Source: CAVPRW01 sp046727435 [NCBI: bacterium]
GTDB lineage: Bacteria; Tectomicrobia; Entotheonellia; J063
DNA length: 7,206 nt
Direction of reading: 5' to 3'
Assembly (NCBI GenBank): GCA_046727435.1
Contig: JBKPCR010000212.1
Span: forward strand, 1 to 7,206
Positions 1 through 7,206 of the stretch are shown here, one piece after another. The stretch's first letter is position 1. Each line of letters begins with the position of its first letter. Below the pieces are notes generated by a model. It saw only the letters and a list, made by a program, of their open reading frames with translations, was not told where the DNA came from and ran no database searches. The translations under genes and the position numbers were made by a program.

Positions 1-396
1 GCAGAGTCGCGCATCTACCGTCAATGGGGCGTGGAAGTCATCGGTATGACCAATATCCCGGAGGCTAAACTGGCGCGAGAAGCGGAGATGAGCTACGCTA
101 CGCTGGCGTTCGTCACCGACTACGACTGCTGGCACGAGACCGAGGCAGCCGTGAGCGTCGAGACCATCGTGCACATTCTGCAGCAAAACGCGGTCATGGC
201 CCAGCGGATCATCGGTGAGGCACTGCCACATATCCCCGTCGAGCGTGGAAGCCCCTATCGCGATGCTTTGCGAGGAGCGATCATCACCAACCCCGCTGTC
301 ATACCGACCCATATTAAACTCAACCTGGCGCCGCTGATCGGCAAGTATGTCCAGGCGGATGCATCTTCCCCGGCGCACAACTCCGAGTCGAGGTGA
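1..396 (+). CDS. mtnP: S-methyl-5'-thioadenosine phosphorylase, C-terminal part
   Basis: This is the last 131 codons of a gene that begins before the window. The enzyme cleaves methylthioadenosine with phosphate to adenine and 5-methylthioribose-1-phosphate in the methionine salvage pathway, in the cytoplasm. What is visible is the C-terminal half of a PNP/MTAP-family fold. It includes the ESRIYRQWG segment, the [13 protein letters not shown] stretch (the Met corresponds to the ribose-contacting Met of human MTAP) and TDYDCWH, whose two Asp residues contact the adenine base. The family is usually about 280-290 residues, so roughly half is present and the C-terminus looks intact. The GTG at 31 is an internal valine, not a start, because family-like sequence continues upstream to base 1. 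The stop abuts hemL, so the two genes are probably translationally coupled. Assignment to MTAP rather than a general purine nucleoside phosphorylase rests on the TDYD motif and overall resemblance. Confidence 0.94.
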   Translation, partial: AESRIYRQWGVEVIGMTNIPEAKLAREAEMSYATLAFVTDYDCWHETEAAVSVETIVHILQQNAVMAQRIIGEALPHIPVERGSPYRDALRGAIITNPAVIPTHIKLNLAPLIGKYVQADASSPAHNSESR

Positions 397-398
397 TC
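390..398 (+). promoter_or_regulatory. Extended Shine-Dalgarno site deciding the hemL start
   Basis: GAGGTGATC matches the complement of the canonical 16S rRNA 3' end over nine bases. It lies across the mtnP stop codon and directly before ATG 399. It favours ATG 399 over GTG 393 as the start and suggests efficient reinitiation by ribosomes finishing mtnP. Confidence 0.75.
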
Positions 399-3102
<2,704 letters not shown>

Positions 3103-3126
3103 GGAGCGATAACGTCGAGGGGCGAC

Positions 3127-3495
3127 ATGCGCACACCACGCCTGTGGCGGTGGGGGCAAAATCTGCTGATCGAGAAGCAACACCGTATTGTGATCGGTGG
3201 TGGGGTCGGGTGTTTTCTGCTGTTGTCGTTGTTAGCCATGGCGGGGGAGCGTGGATTTTTTGAGGTCTATCAATTTAATCGCCACTTACAGCATGTCGAA
3301 AGCCGAATACAAGCGCTAGAAGTGGAGAACGAGCGCATGCGGCTGCAGCTTACCGGGCTGCAGAGTGACCCGTATCAAATAGAAAAGCTCGCCCGCGAAG
3401 ACCTGGGGTTGGTACGCCCTGACGAGATCATCTTCGAAATTGTTGATGCGCGTCCTGAGGATTCGTCATGGAGCGGGGCTCAGCGTAAAGAATAG
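3127..3495 (+). CDS. FtsB/DivIC-family septum formation initiator protein
   Basis: Small single-pass inner-membrane protein of 122 residues. Family members join FtsL and FtsQ/DivIB in the divisome and help trigger septal peptidoglycan synthesis. Seen here are a basic N-terminus, one membrane segment at about residues 21-40 (IVIGGGVGCFLLLSLLAMAG), a coiled-coil stretch at about 48-80 rich in Glu, Arg and Leu heptads, and then DPYQIEKLAREDLGLVRPDE (81-100), the conserved post-coil signature of the family. The C-terminal tail, rich in Ser and charged residues, is not conserved. GAGGGG (3117-3122) lies 4 nt before the ATG. The position right after eno is common for this family and supports the call. 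FtsB and DivIC are hard to separate by sequence alone, so no symbol is given. Confidence 0.88.
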   Translation: MRTPRLWRWGQNLLIEKQHRIVIGGGVGCFLLLSLLAMAGERGFFEVYQFNRHLQHVESRIQALEVENERMRLQLTGLQSDPYQIEKLAREDLGLVRPDEIIFEIVDARPEDSSWSGAQRKE

Positions 3496-3583
3496 CGAGG
3501 CGCTGCTGCTGTGACGGGGAGATAGAGGCTGAGGTGATGGGTGCGGAGCTGGAGATTATCGGTAGTGGTAGGCGAAAAGAGAC

Positions 3584-3612
3584 TTGCATTCCCAGCGCGC
3601 GGTGGTTATATT
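3584..3612 (+). promoter_or_regulatory. Predicted sigma70 promoter of the initiator tRNA
   Basis: A -35-like TTGCAT (3584-3589) and a -10-like TATATT (3607-3612, five of six consensus bases) are separated by 17 bp. Transcription would start near 3619, giving a 5' leader of about 20 nt before the mature tRNA. The -35 matches only at TTG, so the call rests on spacing, the -10 and position. Confidence 0.6.
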
Positions 3613-3638
3613 ATCACATGTCTTCATTAGTGATTTGG

Positions 3639-3715
<77 letters not shown>

Positions 3716-3721
3716 CGAAAA

Positions 3722-4771
3722 TCAAGGGGTTGCGGAGTTTTCCGCAACCCCTTTTTTGTGGCTGGTGTCCATATAGGTGTCTAGTCGGTTAATGGCAGCG
3801 CGTTTGTAGTCGGGAGCGAGGTGGGCATAGCGGAGGGTCATCTTGATATCTTTGTGGCCGAGGAATTCTTTCACGGTCATGAGGTTGACACCAGCCATGA
3901 CGAGGTGAGAGGCGAAGGTATGGCGTAAGTCATGGAACACAAAGCCTTCAATGTCGGCTTCCTTCAACGCTCGGTAGAAGCGCTTCCTGATGTCCACCAG
4001 CCCGCGACCGGTCTTCCCAGGGAAGATATGCTCGGAATCGAGGTGCCTCGGTAACTGCCGAAGCGTGTCCCGCAACGTGTCGGTCATCGGGAGCTCGCGC
4101 CGCTCGCCGTTCTTGGTATGCACGACACGGATAACCCCAAGCTTAAAATCTGCATCCCGCCATGAGAGCTGAAAGAGTTCGCTGCGTCGAAATCCTGTGT
4201 GCAACGCTGTAATGAGAATAGGGCGCAACACCTCATCTGCTACATCGAGCAGGCGGTCCTTTTCCTCTAACGAGAGATGACGCAGGCGCCTGTTGTTGGC
4301 GCGTAAGGGACGATAGTGTTTGACCGGGTTGGTCAATGCCTTCCCCCACTCCAGGCCCTTGCAGAACATGTGGTGGAGAATTTGGAGTTCGCGGTTGACG
4401 GTCGCCGGCTTACGTATCGCCGCCCGCCTTACAACATAGGCATCAATCATGAGGGGCGTGATGGCGCTCAGCTGATACGCCCCGAATTCGGCCTGCAGCT
4501 GCTCCACACGGCTCCGCGTTGAAGCATACCCGCGATGGTTGACCTTGGCCCATTCCAGATAGGGAAATGCCAGCTCATCGAACGTACACCGTGGCACCTT
4601 CCGCTTATCGAGGAACTTTCCTTCCGCCAGCTCAACTCGCCTTTTGGCCAGCACATCCTGAGCGACTTTCTTCATCGCCCCTGTGAGAGGGCCTCCAATA
4701 CGCTCTCGCTTTCGTCGCCCTTGCGCATAGTAGTCGATCCACCACGCTCCATCCCTTGAGAAAACCCCCAT
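3722..4771 (-). CDS. Tyrosine-recombinase site-specific integrase
   Basis: 349-residue phage/island-type integrase that would insert and excise the element at an attachment site. The N-terminal part has an Arm-type or DUF3596-like beginning (GAWWIDYYAQGRRKRERIGG, about residues 8-27). A helical core-binding domain follows at about 63-150 (FDELAFPYLEWAK...VNRELQILHHMF), then the catalytic domain at about 165-330. All catalytic residues are present: R195 (TGFRRSEL), K220 (HTKNGERRELPM), H280 and R283 (HDLRHTFASH), H306 (LGHKD) and nucleophile Y315 (RYAHL), so the enzyme should be active. ATG 4771 has AGGAGA at 4777-4782, 5 nt away. It converges on tRNA-fMet, and its last residues (KGVAENSATP) are coded by the terminator hairpin. 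It lies 56 nt downstream of the zinc-ribbon-like gene and may share its transcript. Confidence 0.96.
   Translation of the reverse strand: MGVFSRDGAWWIDYYAQGRRKRERIGGPLTGAMKKVAQDVLAKRRVELAEGKFLDKRKVPRCTFDELAFPYLEWAKVNHRGYASTRSRVEQLQAEFGAYQLSAITPLMIDAYVVRRAAIRKPATVNRELQILHHMFCKGLEWGKALTNPVKHYRPLRANNRRLRHLSLEEKDRLLDVADEVLRPILITALHTGFRRSELFQLSWRDADFKLGVIRVVHTKNGERRELPMTDTLRDTLRQLPRHLDSEHIFPGKTGRGLVDIRKRFYRALKEADIEGFVFHDLRHTFASHLVMAGVNLMTVKEFLGHKDIKMTLRYAHLAPDYKRAAINRLDTYMDTSHKKGVAENSATP
3724..3757 (+). terminator. Intrinsic terminator after tRNA-fMet
   Basis: A perfect 13-bp stem (3724-3736 with 3741-3753) has a GTTT loop and lies in a run of T that continues to 3757. It begins 8 nt after the tRNA. 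On the opposite strand the hairpin is followed by a poorer T-tract, so it may stop the convergent integrase transcript less well. It also encodes the C-terminal codons of the integrase. Confidence 0.93.
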
Positions 4772-4788
4772 GGATCTCTCCTGTCATG

Positions 4789-4807
4789 TTTCTCAACTCA
4801 TGAGAAT
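4789..4807. repeat. Short inverted repeat upstream of the integrase
   Basis: TTCTCA (4790-4795) and TGAGAA (4801-4806) flank a 5-nt spacer just upstream of the integrase Shine-Dalgarno site. It could be an operator or a recombination-directionality site, or chance; I see no promoter elements that settle it. Confidence 0.3.
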
Positions 4808-4827
4808 CAGGCACACATCTTTCTGTG

Positions 4828-5259
4828 CTAAATTCCGGTCATACTCTCTGATGATTGCGCGGATATCGGCTGCAACTCGAACAGCCCAAACTGCTCCACC
4901 CGCCCATCCTCGCCGGGGCACGCCACCGTGGCCTTGGAGTCACGACCTTTGCTGGCATGAATCACATACCCCTTGGATGCCAGTCGGGCATTGAGCTGCG
5001 CCACCGGCAACTCGGTGATCCCCTTTTCCCGCAGTGCCACGACTTGGCCCTCGGGGAGCAGCGCCTTCACCTGGGCGACAAAATCAGCCTCATCCCATGG
5101 CACCGACAGCTGCTCCTCTGTCTTTACGCGTAACCCACACCGATGGCATTTATGGTAACGCACCCGATGCAGGGCATCCTCCTGTGGCAGGCTATGCGTC
5201 GTCTTCCACTGATGATTACAGCCCCACTGGCCCACCGTAGGCACCTTTAATCGTCGCAT
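4828..5259 (-). CDS. Hypothetical protein with a zinc-ribbon-like N-terminus
   Basis: I do not recognise this 143-residue protein. Residues 14-41 carry a C-x-H (C14, H16) and a C-x-x-C (C38, C41, in HKCHRCGLRVKTEEQ) pair, a pattern typical of a small zinc ribbon. The rest is soluble, with no membrane segment or signal peptide. Residues 58-97 (FVAQVKALLPEGQVVALREKG..LPVAQLNARLASKGY) look helical. One further Cys (C114) lies near the end. The frame is open 17 codons further up, but ATG 5259 is chosen because AAGGAGGT (5266-5273) sits at ideal distance. The longer version would begin upstream of the predicted transcription start. A strong promoter with an overlapping palindrome precedes it, and the integrase follows. 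A DNA-binding regulator or accessory factor of the island is possible but only inferred. Confidence 0.8.
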   Translation of the reverse strand: MRRLKVPTVGQWGCNHQWKTTHSLPQEDALHRVRYHKCHRCGLRVKTEEQLSVPWDEADFVAQVKALLPEGQVVALREKGITELPVAQLNARLASKGYVIHASKGRDSKATVACPGEDGRVEQFGLFELQPISAQSSESMTGI

Positions 5260-5265
5260 GGATGT

Positions 5266-5273
5266 ACCTCCTT
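5266..5273 (-). promoter_or_regulatory. Strong Shine-Dalgarno site of the zinc-ribbon-like gene
   Basis: The - strand reads AAGGAGGT, ending 6 nt before ATG 5259. It fixes this start over the upstream in-frame ATG at 5310, which has no comparable site. Confidence 0.85.
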
Positions 5274-5279
5274 TTGATT

Positions 5280-5299
5280 TAATGATACATATATCATTA
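5280..5299. promoter_or_regulatory. Candidate operator palindrome over the -10 box and start site
   Basis: TAATGATA (5280-5287) and TATCATTA (5292-5299) form perfect 8-bp arms around a 4-nt spacer. The dyad covers most of the -10 hexamer and the predicted transcription start, so a bound dimer would block RNA polymerase. No repressor is identified; the encoded protein itself is one candidate. Confidence 0.6.
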
Positions 5300-5324
5300 T
5301 AGCTACTCATGCTGAGCTGGTCAA
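5296..5324 (-). promoter_or_regulatory. Near-consensus sigma70 promoter of the zinc-ribbon-like gene
   Basis: Read on the - strand, TTGACC (5324-5319) and a perfect TATAAT (5301-5296) are separated by 17 bp, eleven of twelve consensus bases at optimal spacing. The start would be near 5289, giving a leader of about 30 nt that holds the Shine-Dalgarno site. It probably also drives the integrase. A palindrome overlaps the -10 and start region. Confidence 0.82.
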
Positions 5325-5368
5325 TGGCAGGTGAGGGCTGACAAAGGCGTTTCGCAAGTCTGCCATTG
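5322..5368. repeat. Spaced 9-bp inverted repeat beside the promoter
   Basis: CAATGGCAG (5322-5330) and its exact reverse complement CTGCCATTG (5360-5368) are separated by 29 bp. The left arm touches the -35 hexamer. It could be a paired protein-binding site or integrase arm sites; the function is unknown. Confidence 0.45.
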
Positions 5369-5614
5369 CAGTGTGCTTTCTTTTATCCTTTCTATTTCGG
5401 TCCTATTTTTGTCCTGTCTGGTTCTCACCCACTCAGTCCATATCTATTTTCAGTCTTCCACTCTCAGCACCTGAGAAAATAATTACATTCCTTAACTGAT
5501 AAAGATATATATGGCATTAAAAGATATAAATAGATAAGTATCGAAGAAGATTTTCCCTGCTGCGAGTTATCCACGCAGGGGATCCACAACCTAAGACATT
5601 GGACTAGGCATCGC
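5325..5614. other. Non-coding, AT-rich intergenic region
   Basis: I find no supportable gene here. The part up to about 5460 is pyrimidine-rich on +. From about 5476 to 5550 it becomes strongly AT-rich and holds two copies of AAAGATATA (5501-5509, 5520-5528). A short dyad TCTCAG/CTGAGA lies at 5462-5476. Two DnaA-box-like sites, TTATCCACG (5567-5575) and GGATCCACA (5579-5587), follow, the first inside CCCTGC/GCAGGG arms (5555-5560, 5575-5580). A promoter for the rightward ATPase gene is expected in this stretch, but I could not pick a convincing pair of hexamers. Confidence 0.5.
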
Positions 5615-5764
5615 ATGGACCTCAGGCGCATATCCTCGGTAACGAAGGCAACAGCCTCTAACTCCCCCACAACAGTCGCTACAGGGGCAGACTCCGTGAC
5701 TGACACCCCACGCGAGCCAAAGTCCATCGATCCGTCCGCCATCGAAAGGACTGCCGCCGTATGA
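5615..5764 (+). CDS. Possible 49-codon ORF coupled to the DUF499 gene
   Basis: A short frame from ATG 5615 encodes 49 residues rich in Thr, Ser and Ala, ending SIDPSAIERTAAV. Its TGA overlaps the ATPase ATG as ATGA, the usual arrangement of translationally coupled genes. The ribosome site is weak (CTAGG a few bases upstream). The frame is open back to 5534 without a better start. I recognise no family. It may be a real leader or small partner protein, the 3' remnant of a lost upstream gene, or chance. The ATGA overlap and GC-rich coding-like composition are the only support. Confidence 0.33.
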   Translation: MDLRRISSVTKATASNSPTTVATGADSVTDTPREPKSIDPSAIERTAAV

Positions 5765-6714
5765 AAACCGTCTGCGATGCCTGTCAGCTCCAGCCCAACG
5801 CCCTGTCGATCCGACTCAGCGATCAAATCGAGCAACTCGATCAATTGATTGACGCCGAGGGGGAGGGCGACGCTTTCTTCGCCAAGACCCACAGCACCCA
5901 GGGCATGCAGGATCTGATCGCGGAAGGCATCGCCCGCCTGGCTGGCGTCTCCACGCAGGCCATCTTCCATCTCAAGCAAGCCATGGGCGGTGGCAAAACG
6001 CACCTGCTGGTCGGCTTCGGGCTGTTGGCCAAGCACCCGGCGCTACGGATGAGGCATTGCGGCGATCGCCTGTATGCCCAGGCGTTCGACACGGCCAACA
6101 TCGCCGCCTTCAGTGGGCGCAATAACCCGGACCACTTCTTCTGGGGCGAAATCGCCAATCAGCTCGGCAAGGGCGAACAATTCACGGCGTTCTGGACCAG
6201 TGGTCCCAAGGCTCCTGATGAGAAGGCCTGGCTGACGCTGTTTGACGGCGGGGAGCCCATCCTCATCCTGCTCGATGAGATGCCGCCCTATTTCCACTAT
6301 CTCGATACCCAAAAGGTTGGGAACGGCACGGTCGCCGACATCACCACACGCGCCTGCGCCAACCTGCTCACGGCCGCCGGCAAGAAGTCCAACGTCTGCG
6401 TGGTAGTCTCCGACCTGGCCGCCTCCTACGACAGTGGCACGAAGCTTATTAACCGAGCGCTCGAGGATGCGCGTCAGGAGCTCGGTCGCCAGGAACGCCA
6501 CATCACCCCGGTGGACCTCGCCGCCAATGCGATCTACGATATCCTGCGCCAACGGCTCTTCAAGTCGCTTCCCGACAAGGCGGAACGGGAAGACATCGCC
6601 GCCGCCTTCGGTCGGAAACTGGAGGAGGCGGCTAAGTCGAAGACGGCCAACCGGGGCGCCGAAGCACTTGCGGACGAGATCGTTGCTACCTACCCCTTCC
6701 ACCCGCGCCTGTAG
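5761..6714 (+). CDS. DUF499-family P-loop ATPase, N-terminal part ending at a premature TAG
   Basis: The 317 residues match the start of large (about 1000-residue) DUF499 ATPases as I remember them, from the conserved opening MKTVCDACQLQPNALSIRLS onward. Walker A is AMGGGKTH (K79, T80). Walker B is ILILLDEMPPYF (D172, E173). A strand with a polar end, VCVVVSDLAASYD (212-224), fits a sensor. The frame ends at TAG 6712-6714 after YPFHPRL, exactly where the family continues with KNVIALFKENE; one base change from AAG would explain it. ATG 5761 is the only start after an in-frame TGA at 5701, with AAGGA 10 nt before it. Relatives include BrxC/PglY of BREX and ATPases paired with DUF1156 DNA methylases, so an anti-phage role is inferred. 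Codons are strongly C/G-ending. The fragment keeps the nucleotide-binding motifs but lacks most of the protein. Confidence 0.88.
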   Translation: MKTVCDACQLQPNALSIRLSDQIEQLDQLIDAEGEGDAFFAKTHSTQGMQDLIAEGIARLAGVSTQAIFHLKQAMGGGKTHLLVGFGLLAKHPALRMRHCGDRLYAQAFDTANIAAFSGRNNPDHFFWGEIANQLGKGEQFTAFWTSGPKAPDEKAWLTLFDGGEPILILLDEMPPYFHYLDTQKVGNGTVADITTRACANLLTAAGKKSNVCVVVSDLAASYDSGTKLINRALEDARQELGRQERHITPVDLAANAIYDILRQRLFKSLPDKAEREDIAAAFGRKLEEAAKSKTANRGAEALADEIVATYPFHPRL

Positions 6715-7206
6715 AACGTCATCGCCCTCTTCAAGGAAAACGAACACTTCAAGCAGACGCGCGGCCTCATCGAACTCGTGTCACGTTTGCTCAAATCCGT
6801 CTGGCAGCGTCCCGCCAACGACGTCTTCCTGATCGGTCCGCAGCACTTCGACCTGTCCATTCCTGACGTGCGCGACAAGCGCACCGAGATCTCGGGCATG
6901 CGCGATGTCATCGCCAAGGACCTCTGGGATGCGCAGGCCTCGGCGCACGCCCAGATCATCGACTTGCAGACCGGCAAGGAGGCCGCCTCCCAGGTCGGCG
7001 CGCTGCTGCTCAGCGCCAGCCTGTCCACCGCAGTCAATGCGGTGAAGGGGCTCACCCGTGAGGAAATGGTCGAGTGCCTGGTCTCGCCGCTGCGCGAACC
7101 GTCCGAGTTCCTGGCGGCGTTCGAGGCACTGGAGAAGTCCGCCTGGTCTCTCCATCACACGCCCGAGGGCCGCTACTACTTCGACCGGCAAGAGAACCTC
7201 ACCAAG
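6715..7206 (+). pseudogene. DUF499 ATPase continuation after the in-frame TAG, cut by the window edge
   Basis: The reading frame of the preceding ATPase continues uninterrupted for 164 codons to the window end. It encodes family-like sequence: NVIALFKENEHFKQTRGLIELVSRLLKSVW, then PANDVFLIGPQHFDLSIPDVRDK, GMRDVIAKDLWDAQ, AVNAVKGLTREEMVECLVSPLREPSEF and EGRYYFDRQENLTK. There is no frameshift and composition is the same as before the stop, so the two parts were one gene and the interruption is recent. Without readthrough this part is untranslated or needs internal initiation; candidate starts are GTG 6778 and ATG 6898, and neither has a clear ribosome site. The natural C-terminus lies to the right of the window. 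Confidence 0.85.

Noticed and set aside
4283-4292. Perfect 10-bp palindrome CAGGCGCCTG
   Set aside because: It lies within integrase coding sequence, is short, and is expected by chance in GC-rich DNA.
4809-4828. Weak hairpin GCACA/TGTGC after the zinc-ribbon-like gene as a terminator
   Set aside because: Only five base pairs, an 8-nt loop and no T-run on the - strand; the integrase may well be cotranscribed.
5464-6036. 190-codon open frame on the - strand antisense to the DUF499 gene
   Set aside because: It is antisense to strongly family-like ATPase sequence and runs on into AT-rich non-coding DNA. The openness is a by-product of the GC-rich codon use of the + strand gene.
6043-7191. Several long - strand frames (6043-6747, 6690-7055, 6781-7191) and a + frame at 6434-6832
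   Set aside because: All overlap the DUF499 frame, overlap one another, and show low-complexity shadow composition with no recognisable motif.

Overview
The window looks like a bacterial chromosome of moderately high GC, probably a Gram-negative lineage. The evidence is bacterial-type genes with Shine-Dalgarno sites, sigma70-like promoters, an intrinsic terminator and an initiator tRNA with encoded CCA. The eno-ftsB/divIC neighbourhood resembles Nitrospirota, NC10 or deltaproteobacterial genomes, but that placement is only an impression from gene order. It splits into a housekeeping block (1 to about 3715) and what looks like the left end of an integrated mobile island (about 3716 to the right edge).

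Housekeeping block, all on +: the 3' end of mtnP (methylthioadenosine phosphorylase, cut by the window edge), then hemL (glutamate-1-semialdehyde aminomutase), eno (enolase) and a short membrane coiled-coil protein of the FtsB/DivIC family. Gaps are small (2, 85 and 24 nt), so these are probably cotranscribed. A free-standing initiator tRNA-Met gene follows with its own promoter, and a strong intrinsic terminator lies 8 nt downstream of it.

Island end: a complete tyrosine recombinase on the - strand converges on the tRNA and stops 6 nt beyond its CCA, the classical layout of an element integrated at a tRNA 3' end. The last integrase codons are written in the terminator hairpin. Behind the integrase is a small unrecognised protein with a C-x-H / C-x-x-C zinc-binding pattern. 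It has a near-consensus sigma70 promoter whose -10 box lies inside an 8-bp-arm palindrome, a good candidate operator.

A roughly 300-nt non-coding stretch follows (pyrimidine-rich, then AT-rich, with two DnaA-box-like sites). Then, on +, a possible 49-codon ORF overlaps by ATGA the start of a DUF499-family P-loop ATPase. That ATPase gene carries an in-frame TAG at 6712-6714; the same frame then continues with family-like sequence to the window edge. It is therefore a nonsense-interrupted gene unless there is readthrough or a sequencing error. DUF499 ATPases are relatives of BREX BrxC/PglY and often neighbour DUF1156-type DNA methylases, so the cargo is plausibly an anti-phage or DNA-modification locus whose other genes lie to the right of the window.
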